Source: Artocarpus heterophyllus (Eukaryota; Streptophyta; Magnoliopsida; Rosales; Moraceae). Taken from it: DNA of 64,000 nt. The stretch covers positions 25,509,730 through 25,573,729 of the forward strand of contig CM046351.1 in the NCBI GenBank assembly GCA_025403435.1, in the 5' to 3' direction. The notes under the pieces were generated by a model. The model was given only the letters and a program-made list of their open reading frames with translations, was not told the DNA's origin and searched no databases. Positions 43,194-57,060 of the stretch are shown here, piece after piece. The stretch's first letter is position 1, and every line of letters begins with the position of its first letter. The position numbers were made by a program, and so were the translations under genes.

Positions 43194-44975
43194 ATCTACA
43201 AAGGTCTTCGAAAAGCTCGATTAAAAAAAGTTAGACGGTAGGTTTCATTATTTCTTCATTTCACTTCTTTTTTTTTCTCTCTCTCTCTCTCTCTCTTTTA
43301 ATAGAGAGTAACTCAGATGTAGTAGTAATGTCTCTGGAGCAAAGCATGCCGCAGATTCCGGTTATAATCCCTAATTCAAACCAAAAAAGAAAGGAAAGCT
43401 TTTCAGAAAGCCCTTTTCTCTGCTATATTTTATTAACCACGATTGTATGCGCAATTGAGTGACACTCAAGTGGAAATTAATCAAATTTACAGTTAGAAAA
43501 ATATGTTTGATTTTATGTTATTCAATCTAACATTAGAAAACTTGTACCGCCGGTGAATCTGATATATAATTGAAACTACCTAATCGGAAAAGAATAGGCA
43601 TAAAAGTAGTCAAGTAAAACAAATAAATGTATCTTTCATCCAGAGTTTCAAAAAATTGGGTTGGTGGCTTTTTTTAATAACATCTTTAAAATAAATAACT
43701 ATAACTTTTTTAAATTAAACAAATGATTATTTATCAGTGATAAACTAAATTTATCTGATTAACTTTAAACTAGAGAAACTTAGTTTATCACTAGAGACTC
43801 GACAAATTTATTAACTCTGATAAATGATCATTTACGTAATTTAAAAAAATTATGATCATTTATTTTTAAAATACCTTTAAAAAAACCATTTACCCCTATA
43901 TTCCTAAAAAATATTTGCATCTGCGTGAAACTTTTCTCGTTTAAAGTTTTGATCTCAACATTAAAAGCCTGTACAAAATTTCTTTCAGTCCAGACTTGCA
44001 AAAGCAAAATAGACCTCCGCACAACGAAGGTAACGATTAATAGCTCTTAAATGCTTTACAGCAAGAGTAGAATGTAAATTCCCTACATTAATCAAGAGGA
44101 ACTATTCGGAAAGCATGCCAAAAAGGGGGGAAAAAGAAGAGAGGAAAAGAAAATCTTACGACAACTAGCAAATTCTAGACCCAAAAAATAAAATTCCATC
44201 GTTTGAATCGTATATTACAATAGTCTAATCTTACGTTATATGTGTTATATTACTGCAAATTCAAAGGACAGATATTCATAAAAAGTTTCAACCAGAAATA
44301 AGAGGCATAGATTACAAAGGAAAAAAAAAAGGAGAGAGAAAAAAGAAAAAGGGAAAAAAATGAGGCATTACATGAAAGGATTGCATGTTCGCGAATTCGC
44401 AACAATTACATAACAAATAGAAGAGAAAACAAGGAACATTCATATAAAGCAGAAACTTCTAAACCACAGGATTGCATGTTCTAAAAATGTGTAACAACCA
44501 ATACTTGTAAATGCAAAAGACAACAAACAGTTTCTCATTCCTGTATTTGAAACAAGTACAAATTTGACAAATATACACCCCCTCCTTTGAAAAAAAAAAT
44601 AAAGAGATTGAAAAAACAGTCGAAGAACCACAATATGAAATACATAGTGACCAAATGAAAGAATTTGACCTGCTGCCTTTAGAGCTACCATCTGTAATCC
44701 TTACAAGAGGCAGCAGCGCTTACAAAAAGGTGAAATCTAAAACGAAATCAAAATCACTCTCGAGCGGCGGCACAATCAAATACAAAATCTAATTAAAGTG
44801 CCATGTTCATCAAAAGGGAAAATATCAAAATGCTAAACTTGGATATCAAGGCATTGCGTACCAATAAAAACCACAATTACCCAACAAACGAAGTTTCTGA
44901 TCGAAATGAATGAAGAACCACAAGTTAGGATGCAAAAGGAGCAGAGAGAACGCACTCGATCTAGAAAATTCAGCC

Positions 44976-47900
44976 TCAAAATAGATCAAATTTCTTCTTC
45001 TGCATGTCTTGCTTCCACTTTGGCAATTTATAGAAGGCTTCCTTTGTAATCCCAAATATAGTTTGAAACTCCTCATCTGAAAGATAGGCCTGAGAAACGA
45101 ATGGGGAGAAGATTTAAGCACCAGCATAGAAGTGACATAATGAAGCAAGAGCATTTTCAATAGGACCAACCTCTCTTCGCTTGAAATCAATTCCAGTGAC
45201 CGGATTGTCAGATTTAGCCTTCAGTTGATCATAACTGAATGTGCTGAGACTGCCTTCACCGTCGTTCTCATCCTGCACAGTCTCTTGCTTTGGTTCGAAG
45301 GCATCGTTTTCAGATGCTGGCACAACTTCCTCCACCTCCTTCACTTCTGCAACATCCTGAGAGCCTTCTGTTTCGGAATTGGCACTTTCACTTTTCTCTT
45401 CCTCTGAAAGCACGAAAACGTGTCAGGTTCTATAATTTCAGATTCAAGAGAACAAAAATGTTACTAACTAGTTCAGAAATAAGCAATTCTTGAATGGTGT
45501 TAATGTTGCAATAAGATTTACTCCAAGATCAATACAATTCAAAGATTTAGCAGTATCGTCCAATCAGCACCATTTCACTAAACAAAAAGGACATACAAGA
45601 TATAACCATAGTTGAAAAGCGAAATTAAGGAGATGAACAAAGAGCAAGCACTTTTTGTCGATGTAAAATAGAGTAGAAAAACCCCATCATTCATCCAACA
45701 GGAAAGAAATTAGACAGTAGAGAGAACGTAAGAGATAAACATTTTCATCCAGAAGGATTCATTTCACGTCTTGTCATCTTCAAATAAGTTCAGATAAAAG
45801 AAAATCAAATTTAGTTACACTTTTTTGCACGACTTGCATATCTCACACGGGAAATAACAAGTACAATGGATTTCTCACCAGGGTGGCTACTTTCTGATGG
45901 AGGACTTCTGGATGGAGAGCCATCAGTTGATCTCGTCTTCTTTTCAGCAGTAAGAACTTGTGAAAGAGCTGCAACTGCTGCAGCTCTCTGTGAGCCTTGA
46001 CCACCACCAGAAGGCCTGGGAGCCGAAGATTTGGGTCCCGAGGATGAACCAAATGCAGATGATAAAGCAGCTAAAGCTTCAGCTCTTTGCCTTGGCCCTT
46101 GCCCCGAGCCATTGGATCTCTCCTGACTCTGGTGATAGCACAGGCATTAAATTAATCAATGTAACAGAAACCAGTATCATCTACATTACCAAGCTCAATT
46201 AAAGTACAGAAGATGCAAACTTTAACCCAAAAAAAGTAATAATAAAAAATAAATGATTAACCCCTAAAACCAAAAGAAGAAGTCATAAGTTAGAACTTGG
46301 AATGCAGAACCATTTTTGTTATCAATCAACAAAAAGTTTAGGGAAGAGCATGCTACACAAAGATCTATTACAATTAGACATCCATAACAAGAAATAATAA
46401 AGATGCAAAAGGAACACAGAAGGAAATAGAAACAACATGCATTTTTTTTTTAGTAAATTAAATGCAAAGAGCGAAGAATGCTGAAAAGTAGCTTCTCAGT
46501 TGCAACGTGCAAGAAGTCACCAAGTCCCAAGCAATAACCAAGAATGGAGTGCAAGTGGGTTAATTTGTGTTGATGAGGGTAAACAAGTGGTAAAATTATT
46601 CAAAAAGTTGCCGCTACTCCTCAGATTTCTTTTTCTTTTTCTTTTTCTTTTTCTTTTGAAAAAAAAAGAATAATGTATATATATATATATGTATGTATGT
46701 GTGTGTGTGTGCAAAGAAGACTCCTCATGTCAGGCTTGTTGACAAAGAAATGATAACAAGAATACTGGCACAAGTAATTTAATTACCGAGGGTGATTTTC
46801 CAGATGATGGATTAAATGCAGAAGATAGAGCAGCTAAAGCTGAAGCCCTTTGTGTCGGTCCTCCTTGATTTCCATTAGATTTGTCCTGGCTCAGCAATGA
46901 AATGGAGTGTTAGTTGTGTAAACATAAGAAAAGCTGGTTTGATGATCAGTAGACACCCGTGTAGAGTAGACAATAATCTAAGAAAATCTTAGATCCTGTT
47001 TGGTTGGAGGCTTTTAGATTTTATCATTTTGAAACCATTACCCCTACAAAGACATCTAACGATATGATATGCTGATCAGTAAACGTCCTTGTAGACTACG
47101 TTCTTCAGCACACACAAATTAACATCATTATTATTGACATCATTTAGGGTAGATCCTAACTGTCTGGAAATGTTGTTAAGCCTTTTTGAACTATCTTTAA
47201 AGGCAAAACATGATTCTTCTGATTAATTTGTAACAGAAACCCCCTACTGGTCTTTGAACATGAACAACTAGCCATGTGCAATTTTCCAAAAAGCAAATTT
47301 GTCAGCTAATTTTTTCTTTTAGTTTCTGTTAATTCGTTTTCCTGTCATGCTGGCCTTCATAATTGTGCTTCATGGTTTCTGATTTACTTGCTCACCAAAG
47401 TTTCTTTCATTGTATTAAGCAAGATATACATAGATAGCTTACCTCCACAGCACTCCCAAAGCCAAAGAGTAATGAAACCTTCTTTTGGAATGAGTTTCCT
47501 TGAATCTGCATTTCAAGAAAAAATTATTAAGGAATGTTTAAAAGGAAAAAGTGAAACTTCCCCCAATTTATTACTTGTAAAAGAAAATCAAAACATCTTG
47601 CTGCTTTTCTAAATAAAATAGAATAAAATAAGAAACTCTCTTTATTTGCCCTTATAAACTAAAAAACTAGTAGCCGTAATATAACTGAAAACTTAATGAT
47701 AAATCAATAAATTCTGCAGTTTTAGCACATACAGTGGCTTTTGTATTATCCCATGCAAAGTATGTTGTGAAGAAGCAAGGTTCATTTCCTTCAGTAATTT
47801 TGTACAGCGGTACATTAGGTGACAATCCCTCCAGAGACGCAGCCACCTCTATGTATTTCTGCAAAATATATTATCCATATATATACTCCATAACCAAAAA

Positions 47901-50900
47901 AAAGGAGCAAAAAGCAAAAAAAAAAAAAAAAAAGAGGTCAAATGATCAAGAACTACCTCCCCAATTTTGAAAGTACTTTGCTTTTCTTTAGAATCTACAC
48001 ATTGACCAACCCAGACAAATACTTCAGCATGCGTGTCAAGAATCAACATATCCTCTGTCAACAAGTCATCTTGACAGAAGTTGTACACTTCCTCCACCTG
48101 CCAATTTAGTACAGAATTTATAGTTATAAGCCACTAGGACACACGTTAAATCAAAATATCATGAAGTTGCACCTCTCCTTAAATCCCAAAACTGACCTGA
48201 AACTTTCCTGGGTGATCCATATGGCAAGGCAAATGATGAAAACAAATAGAGTTAGAATATGCAATCAACTTTATTAACAGCTTAAAGGCTCAGATATCAG
48301 CACACGCCAAGAAAACATTCAACACAATAAAGAATTACTCTGTCGTTGCTGGACTAATAAAAAGAATTGCAACCTTTATTCAATGAGAATGTGAACAAGT
48401 GGGGATCTCTGACTACTTCTGCAGCAGCCTTTTTACTGGTGTAGTTTTGTTTCCCTCCAAGAGCAAACCAGAAGGATGAGCTCTCAGTTCCTTCTTTAGC
48501 ATGTTTCAGAGAAACTCCAGGCTGAATTAGTGGCAACACGAGGATTAAATTAGCTATAATAGTAGTACATGAGGCAACATTAGAAACTTACATTTGTGCT
48601 AAACTCAGCGTATAATAAAACCTAAACATTCTAAAAGGCTAATTGAATGTTTGAATCCAACCCAACAGATGTCTGCTCAAATCTTTATACCCCTCATGCC
48701 ATACTTCTACTACACAAAAAAGAACGTATGTGTCTGTTAAAGGGCCATCTAAATCATGGTATAAATTACAGACCAGCCTTTCCCCTTTAATAAAACATCT
48801 GGTTAGTGCAACTGAAAACTAAAGTAATTATTATTTTCTAGAGAGGAAAAAAAGGAAAGCTTTTAAAAATACATTTTTCAAGTGAACTCCGTTATATTGA
48901 CCTAGGACAAAGCATCTTCTGTGAGTGACATCATATACAAAATAGTCCAGGAAAAGTATTCTGCAAGAAGTATACCTTCAAAAACTCAGCAACTTTTGCA
49001 GCCCACTGTTGTTGTTCAAATGTGCATTGGTTTCCATGCCAAGTGAAAACCGAAGAGCCCGATTGTAGAAGGAAACACTCATTAGAGTTCAATGATGTTG
49101 CCGCCTAAACAAGAATGACATATGTGTTAAGTGCTGCTATAGTAATATGAAAAACAGCTCAGTTGGGTGAGTTATATAGCTACATGCAGGAGATAGATAA
49201 TAATGTCTACTAAGCTTGAGAAACTAAGGACCACTACAATGAGAAACTTGAGTATAGAATAGAAGGCAGAGGCATCATCTCTCTTCAACATGGAGTTAAA
49301 CTTTTGACTTTATTTAAGACGACACTTTGTCAGCAAACATATAAGAGACTTTGTGTATGGATAGAAGAGAGAGATCTATTTTAGAGTGGGAGGTATCCTA
49401 AAACTACAAAAGTGGATCTGCTCTTGAAATGCATTCTGCTATTGATAAAGGCTAGAGGCAATCATCTCTTCTCTTTATAACCCACCGCAGAAAAATAAGA
49501 TAAAAGTCCGGCAATCTAGAAAGTGATGGGTTAAATTGAGTACGCTGAGGTCATTGCACATGTGCAGACAGGGCCTTAGCCAAATAAGGTTTCAGGAATG
49601 TTCCATGTCACCACCCACTTGAACTTGACAACCTCCGTATATATGGAACACCACAATGTCCAAGAGAATTTTGAGTCCAGGTCAGCACACAAGTACAACC
49701 GCATCATAACAGTTCTATTCGAAAGAGCACATACCGCATCAACTTGAAACGCTTTGTTGTTATAAACAGAAGTTCCAGAGATCCTGATTAGGGCCACACC
49801 ATCTGCCATGTAAGTTTCATCTGTCAAGCCTATGTCTGCCACAAATTTCTTATAACCCAAACTCAAGCCGCCCTGAAGTAGACATCAATCAAACAATGAC
49901 TTATCTTGATAACAAACTTCAAGCTTGTGTTAAGAAAAAAAAAATTAAAAAAAAAATCTTGCAGTGTTAATTCAACAAGCTCAAGCAGAATACCTTCAAG
50001 ACCACCATAGGCTGAAAAAGAGCAATAAACTGAGGAGGCTCTTTGTCTTGAAAAATGCGACCCTGCAACAAGCTCTGTTATGTGCCAGTCTTTAAGTATA
50101 CATTCCTCAACTCGATAGAAGATAGATACCTGAACAGGTCTCCCCTTCAGTGAGTTGGACATGGTATTAGCCAAACGAGAAGCCATTTTCTTGTCCTCCT
50201 GCATTGAGCGAATATGTAGACATTATTCATCAAAATGCAAGCTATAGACGCATGAAAGCTTCGACCAGCCAAAAGTGAGCACGCGTAGAAGGCAGAAATG
50301 AGAGTTTTTCTTTCGAATGGTTAATAGAAAAATTACTTTTAAATGCGTGAATAACACCCTGTTTTATTTATTTATTTATACTTTTTTCTTCCTAGAAGGT
50401 CTCTATTTGAGATTTTTACTTAACTATATCCAAATATAACTCAAAAATACAATAAAAGAAGTCATACCAAATGCAATTTGGGAAACAAAAAACACCAAAC
50501 ACCTAAAAAGTCAGAACTTATTTCTACAGCATAAATAGAATAATAAGTCAGATTAAAATTACAAGTCAGATTTCATTTCGCGATACATCTATTTCTTTTT
50601 TAAAAATTATATGCCAAATCGGGTCATTAGCCATTTCTATGTCAATCGTCTTTTCTTTGAAATGAAAATTTACCACATACAAGGGTGAAAATGCGTGTTT
50701 CTTTCTATACAAACAAAATTATGATAATTTAAGCTTACTTTTCTACTTACTTTGTACTCAAGATACATTTTAAATTACCTCAATGCTATCCTTTCCAAAC
50801 CAACAGCACAAAAAGTAGTCTTCTTTCCTATCGCCTGAGTGGTATGTATAAAGAATGATGTAGCAATCTCCGCTATAGAATTTACCAATATCTTCTTTGG

Positions 50901-52542
50901 GCACTGGAGTTTTGGCATTGCCGTTGATGCGCCATACCTGTATAAAAAATTAAATGATCCAAAATGTAATGAATTTAGCAGCCTTATTATTCTAAAATTT
51001 TAGAAAGACAATATATGAAAAGTATTGGTCGTACCTCCATCTTTCCACCTCCTTCAAGCAAGGGTGGGACTTCCTCATTCACAGGGGCACTTTTTGTCAT
51101 GCCCTTGACACCCACACCTTGTTGCTTCAGCAACGCTAGCAAAACAAAGAAAGCTATTAATAAAGCTAGCTAGATAAGATTCTAGTCCATACAACCGCTG
51201 AAGGTGACGATTACCTGCCACCTTTCCTCGTCCTTCCTCGGCACCAGGAGCTGCAGATCCTGATGGCCAAGAATCAAAGTTGGACTTGAAAGCATGTGTC
51301 TCATAACCTTGAATGAGCCGGGTTATACGTGTTGATTTCGGCCTATTTTGACTAGCAACAAATTCCTACGACAAAATTGTGGTGTTAGTAACCATAGTTT
51401 GATCAACGTTAAGAAACAATTGGTAGGTTACTACCTCAGCACTTTGGATGGCAGCTTTTCTCTCCTCTAGCTGTGTTACTCGACCAACCCAAACAAATAT
51501 CTCAGCACCACAGTCCAGCAAATAACATGTGTTATTTTCCAACAAGGATTTTGATAGTTCACCCTCTACAATCTTCACTTCGCCATCAGTTATGCTACAA
51601 ATTCAGTTAAAAAAATTAGGATATTGCGCTGGTTGTTTTACAGACTAGAAGACATTAGTTTGTGTTCCAACTTCGTTGGGAATATTTAGTTTATCAGGCG
51701 TATTATTGCAAAGGATTGAATAACAGAACAACTATTACTTTGCATTCCTATGCTATAACACCAACATAGAGCTTTATTTATTACAAATAGCTTAGTGGGA
51801 TAATATTTGAACACAGACTAAGGGAAAATCCAACAAAAAATTCAAGCAACAAGCATGACTGTTAAGAATAATGAGGTGATTTGGATCTTCTGATAATTAT
51901 AGTGCGACATGGATAAAATGATTCTGTTTTTAGAGGTTTTGTTACTAATAATAGCCTTCAACTAACGTGTGTGTGTAGGCTTGCAGCTGCTGGGCTGTTT
52001 GTAGGCTGAAGGTAAAGCAAGGTTGCTTAAAAAATGAGGCCAGTCAAATTTTTAAAAAAAGCAGAGTTGGGCAAAAGTGCGAGGTTGGACAAAATATAAG
52101 GTTGGGCAACCTTGCTAAAAAGGCAAGGTTCATCAACGGTGGTTAAAAAGACAGGGTCAGCAACTTTAAGAAAAACAGGGTTCAAAAAGCATGGATCCAT
52201 TCTCAGTCCTGCCTTCTCTCACCAAGTTCGCTAAGGGCATACGAAAATGTTGAATTAAAAGCACTCCAATCTAACCTCAAATATTTCCCACGTAATTACT
52301 AATTTCACCCTTGAATCATATGTGTCCTCAACATTTAGCACGCAGATACTTACGCAGTTCATGTTGAAGAAAAAAAAAAAAACAAAAAAACAAAAAAAAA
52401 ACAAAAAGGAAAAAGATCTACCACTAGTAATGTCAATACATGAAATTGGTAAAACTGATTATAGCATCATCATCAGATACGCACCTATATTAAAGACTTT
52501 ACCATGAGATGACGCACAATAAAACTCAGTAAGGTTTCTCTT

Positions 52543-52580
<38 letters not shown>

Positions 52581-54374
52581 TTCCACCTTGTACTAAAAGA
52601 AACCTCACTTCTTCTACTTTATCAAAATAAAAGAATAGGAGCATACCCATAGAGTTTAGCAGGAGTGACCTCCGGAATAACATCATCTTCTGTGATAACC
52701 TTCTTGCCAATTGGAGCAAAGCCACCAAAGAGGACCCAGAACTCACCTGAATCCGATTCTGTGTCCAATTTCCCATCATCTGGCATGGTGAACAACAATT
52801 ACAAAAAATAAGTAATGATGGAAGAATTGGAAACTGTGAAGTTACATTTATTAGCTAAAAGCCGTGACTGGAAAAGAAAGTTTGATGAAAAGTACAATAG
52901 AGAGAAGAGGAAATTATATTATAGCCTTCCATTATGCATTACACGTACAGACTTGATAACAACTATTATGTATGAATGCCATAGAGATTTAGTGTCTATT
53001 ACTAGGTACACGCACTCACCCACAATAGCAACATCACACGTTCCCTCATGATACTTGTCCTTCAAAAACTGAATTACTTCCAAAGCCTTGGCCCTTTCCT
53101 GGATATTGGAATTTGCACCATTGAACTGATAAATCTTGTTCTTGGTGTCCAAGATGAATACATCATCATGATTCAGTGAAGAGCGGGCAAAAGGGACCTG
53201 CTCCAAGTAAACAGCAGTGGTATTCCATGAACCCCTAATAGATTCATGCTGAAAGAATATCGAGTGAATTTAAAAATCCCATGCCAACAAAATTCAAACC
53301 TGTTTCATTCTGACTACTCGTTTTCCTCTGCAGATATACAAACGTGTTTCAAATTCTTCTTCCTCAGGCGTTTTAAATCCAGATGCAACACCTCCCTCCA
53401 AAGGTATAATACATGGTTTAAAGTATGACAAAAATTTGTCAGATTCATGGCCTTGAATTTCCCTATGTTGCACTGCACGTCCACCAAGAACTGCATCAAG
53501 TTCAACAGTTTTGATAGCTGCAGTTCCAGCTTCATCCTGCAGTAGGAAGTTACATATCAGTTAAATTAAAAATTTTAAAAAATAATTGAAGGAAAAAAGT
53601 TGCATTTTGCGCTCTGTACTTGCAAAACTCGAAGCAGCTTTTAGCTAGCAGTGACACATACAAACAATATAAACAAACATCAGAGATAGGTGGATGAAAA
53701 GCACACCTGACTTGTATCTTTTCCAAGCCAGAAGTGTATGTCAAATAAATAAGCACCACCTTTTCCTTGTGTAGTCTGCAAAAAGAGATGTCAGATAAAC
53801 ACATGAAATACAAAATGCAACTATGCAAGGCCACTACTTGGTCCCCTTTTTCATATATTTTTGTATCATTGTTTAGAATGTCCCTCCCTCCCCTCCTCTA
53901 TTGCTTAAAATGCATACCACAGCACTTGTACGCTTTTGTGGAAATTTCTTGTGTGTTACTGAGACGACATTAAAGACCATCTACACACCTGTAATACAAT
54001 GTACGAATCCCCACAGTAGAATTTTCCATAGTCAGACTTCGGTAAAGGAACCGGCTGAAAATTCTCGATCCGCCAAATTTCAGCCCCTCTAAAAAGATGT
54101 TAAGTTAACATGCACGAATATCAAACTTTGGGAGACACAATTTAACTTTTGAAAAAATTACCAGAACAAATAGCCAGCTAAAGGTAAACGTAATGCATTC
54201 TTTCTCTACCATCAGTGACAAAAGTCGATTCAAATTTGCTCATCTCATTTCAAGAGACTAAAAGTAAACTTGTTTTATATAGTGTTCTTTTCTTGTCAAC
54301 TTTCATTTCAAAGGATACACTCTCTGACCCGCTCCTTGAAATGCAGGATCCAAAGTTTTTGTGGAGCTAGACAT
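44976..54374 (-). CDS. VLN2: villin, VLN2/VLN3 type (actin-binding protein, 975 aa)
   Basis: Twenty-three coding exons read on the minus strand join without a frame break into 975 residues, close to the length of Arabidopsis villin 2 as I recall it. The protein starts [14 protein letters not shown] and has six gelsolin-like repeats (about residues 15-740), a Ser/Ala-rich linker with repeated [12 protein letters not shown] units and an acidic stretch (about 745-915), and a C-terminal headpiece (about 916-975: [19 protein letters not shown] to KKKFDLF). Landmarks include GDSYIVLQ and DEAGTAA in repeat 1, [18 protein letters not shown] in repeat 2, [16 protein letters not shown] in repeat 3 and [12 protein letters not shown] in repeat 6. 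Plant villins of this class bind, bundle, cap and sever actin filaments in a calcium-dependent way in the cytosol, shaping cell expansion. No lesion is seen. VLN2 and VLN3 cannot be separated here; the symbol marks the clade. Confidence 0.93.
46629..46711. repeat. microsatellites in a villin intron
   Basis: A (TTTTTC)n tract (about 46628-46657) is followed by (AT)n and (GT)n tracts (about 46675-46711), all inside the intron between exons 46885-46787 and 46122-45879. Confidence 0.85.
48197..48207 (-). other. VLN2: 11-nt microexon of the villin gene
   Basis: GAAAGTTTCAG, bounded by ..CCCAG upstream and GTCAGT downstream, encodes the last two bases of a Gly codon plus Lys-Phe-Gln (the GKFQ between repeat 5 and repeat 6). 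Skipping it would shift the frame, because 11 is not a multiple of three. Confidence 0.85.
52545..52577. repeat. T33 run in a villin intron
   Basis: About 33 consecutive T on the + strand (A on the villin strand) lie 70 bp from the exon ending at 52647. The length is likely to be imprecise in assembly. Confidence 0.8.
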
Positions 54375-57060
54375 TGCTTGAAATCCTTTGATGCTAATAT
54401 TCTGGTTGCGACGACGAAAATATAGGCCCTTTTAGTTGTCTGTTCTCTGCTTTGTAGAAATCCACCAAGATTTTCACTGCAAGAAAGAAAACAGATGTAA
54501 CCATAAACATGTCAGGCAAATGCAAAGATAAGACTAGCTCAAATCGGCCTTGCATATTACACTAAGTTCAAACTTAAATAGCCAAAAAGAATCATTTACT
54601 TTTTAATTGAGGGAAAGAAGCATTAATACTAGTAAAGAAATTTTAACAGAAGTGCTTCGACATTCAATCCTATAAGCATAGTAGAAGTTAGAAGCAGGTT
54701 TCTTAATAACAGCTTGTATGTATCAATTTCAAAAATTCATCATCATCTCAGTAAAAGATGACGGTGTATACAAAAATCTGTTTGCTGTGATACTTATATA
54801 CTCATGCAAGAATGTGCATTTACAAGTAAACGTGTTTCACGCATAAGCACATAGAAATACTGATTTCTCTGTGTTTGGAATCCAGTCATTTCACACTTAA
54901 ACTAAGTTAGTGTCTGCAGACTTTTTCCATTAGATATGAAATTTTGATTTGCATGTTTTAACTCAATTGAGATGTCATCTTTATAAGTTGCTTAACTTGC
55001 AATCATGTTCCCTTCTTTTCCACTCTGTATATACTTTTTAAATCTTGTAGCAAAATGTCGCTTCAATCAGAATTCTCCAGAAACCTTAAAATGCTGATTT
55101 CACTCTAGAGAAAGATCTTTACTTTTTTCTTCCACTTGGAATTTGCCCAAACAACCCTCTCTAATATTTGGCTCTGGCTGCTTACTATACGCCAGATGTT
55201 CCGTACCCTGACAAACACTAATGCTCAACTGCTTTTAATCCCCCAACATAAGCATAAATGTTGTCCATCCATACTCCCTTCTTTTCCGTTACTTTCTTTC
55301 TGTTATCATGTGAACATAGTAATAAATTGAAAACATAATCACATGATAACATCCGTATGTTTATTTTTGATCCTTAAGATGTTCTCACTTTCTAACCAAT
55401 CAAGGCTACATCCTTGTGCCCTGTAAAATTGAGCTGCTTCTTTTGTTTGCACCACTCTTGAAATTATGGGAGTCATTGTTTGGCCATTCACCCGGCTTTG
55501 TATATTCAGTCTTACTTCTTCAATAATGAAACGGTTCTTCCAAGAGCCCATATGTAGTAGATCCTCTATGATGCTTTATCAACTGTCTTGAAGAGAAGCC
55601 TGCAGTGTTGATATCATTGGTGGAATTGCACTTCCATTCAGGCAGGTCATGCACAATGATGTGCTGTTTGTTCCACCAAATGACTTTCCAACCATTTGCT
55701 AAACAACTTTCCAACTTGGAACCACTGCATACAACATGAGTACTAACAAATCTGAACAATCATTCTTATGCTGGACCAAGAATGACAACCACCTTTCTCT
55801 TCTCTGCGTGCATGTTTTTATCAACTACAAATTCCCAAGTTGTCAAGCTCCAAAGTGGATAAAACAGATACAATACCACGTGAACCAAATTGGGAACCGT
55901 CACATTTCAGCAAACGAGAACACGAAGAAGATACATCGCCGATGGAACATCGCAACATTCATAAAACAAATTCAACAAGCACAAAGAGGGTGGAGTCATT
56001 CGGGTTTTCAAAGTCACCCCGTTTCTCTATTACAGTAAAGTAATCCAACAGAAACAATCTTGGCTGAAGGATAGCCAACTCAAATCGAACTGCAATCTCC
56101 ATTAATAAGTTTTTGTGGTAAAAAAAAGAAAAAAAAAATGATCTTCTGAGCTGATCGTAAAGCAGTACTGAGATCAAAAGGCCAAAAGAAGGCTGTGTCT
56201 TTATTTTTATTTTTTTAAAAAAAAAAACCTCATATATTCAAAAAGTTCATATACATAGCTTATCTTTTAGATCTCCTTTATTGAATCTCTTTACTTTTAA
56301 CTATCAAATTAACCACTTAAACCTCTATAAAAATCCAAAAAATGAGACAAACAAATGAAAAAAGGCAAGATCAAGCAACGAACAACCAGAGAGAGAGATA
56401 CATGATCAAAACAACTAACAATCATCAAAACACAGAAAAAAACCAGCACACCTCGGATCAAACCTTCCAACCACATTATTGAAAAAACGACAACAATCGA
56501 AACCTCAAGAATTACGAAACCGGTAACCTTGAATAACAACACAAACAACGATCAGCTCAATTACGATAACGAGAATCAACGAAGGATCTGATCAAGCTTA
56601 CCGAAGTCGAGTTGTTCCAATCCAATCGAGCTTGATTGACGATGATCGGCGAATTGCGGAGGAGAATTCGACGTAACCGAAACAGATCTTCTCTCTGCGT
56701 GCGACGACGACGACGATGATGATGAGAAGGAGGAGAGAGAAAGAAAAGAGAGAAAGAGAGAGAGAAATAGGTAAGGGAAGAACAAGGACGAGGAGCTGGC
56801 AATAAAGAGAGAAAAGAAAAGGAAGGAGAAGATACTCGGAAAAGAAAAGTGAATTATTGCTCTCTGTGTGTGTGTTGTGTTGTGTGGGCAATTCTCTCTC
56901 TAACTTTTTAGACTTTTGAGATTTGTAATTCGGAGAGAGAGAGAGGAGAGAGAAAATTTCAGAGGGAAATCTAGAGAGAGAAAGGAAAAGGCTGTGTGTA
57001 ATTGTATGAGGTCGAATGAATTCTGACGAAGAAAGAATCGAAACGATAAGAGAGAGAGAG
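54375..57060 (-). promoter_or_regulatory. VLN2: villin 5' untranslated exons, 2.1-kb leader intron and promoter-proximal region
   Basis: The first coding exon continues upstream to an acceptor (TTTCTTTCTTGCAG before 54476). The next exon upstream ends at 56602 with the donor CTTCG/GTAAGC. It is CT-rich on the villin strand and extends to an unplaced start around 56850-57060. The leader intron (54477-56601) is thus 2125 bp. Introns in this position often raise expression of plant genes. (GA)n tracts at about 56935-56960 and 57048-57062 correspond to CT-rich patches typical of plant core promoters. No clear TATA box was chosen. Confidence 0.65.

Larger units (their letters stand above)
37546..44975. 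other. AT-rich intergenic DNA between the copia element and the villin 3' end
   Basis: No gene is supported. Contents: (GAA)n at 38216-38236, poly-A and poly-T runs, a SINE (39595-39713), a tandem 29-bp duplication around 40048-40105 (TTTTATGTTGTGATTGTA twice), family D MITE copy 2 (42335-42493), a family C repeat (43076-43193) and a (CT)n microsatellite (43277-43297). The last several hundred bases before 44976 are the probable villin 3' untranslated region; its end was not located. Confidence 0.6.
44976..54476 (-). other. VLN2: villin exon map
   Basis: Coding exons 5' to 3' (minus strand): 54374-54319, 54088-53989, 53775-53707, 53536-53300, 53197-53020, 52779-52647, 51594-51435, 51365-51215, 51135-51035, 50937-50779, 50198-50130, 50062-49994, 49872-49735, 49104-48976, 48521-48374, 48207-48197, 48097-47957, 47858-47733, 47505-47443, 46885-46787, 46122-45879, 45403-45171, 45089-44976. 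They total 2928 nt (976 codons with the stop TGA at 44978-44976). Every intron begins GT and ends AG, and phases agree at each junction. The first listed exon extends upstream as 5' untranslated sequence to 54476. The first donor was set at 54318 rather than 54320 because only that choice keeps the frame and gives the expected GQRVG..EIW. Confidence 0.85.
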
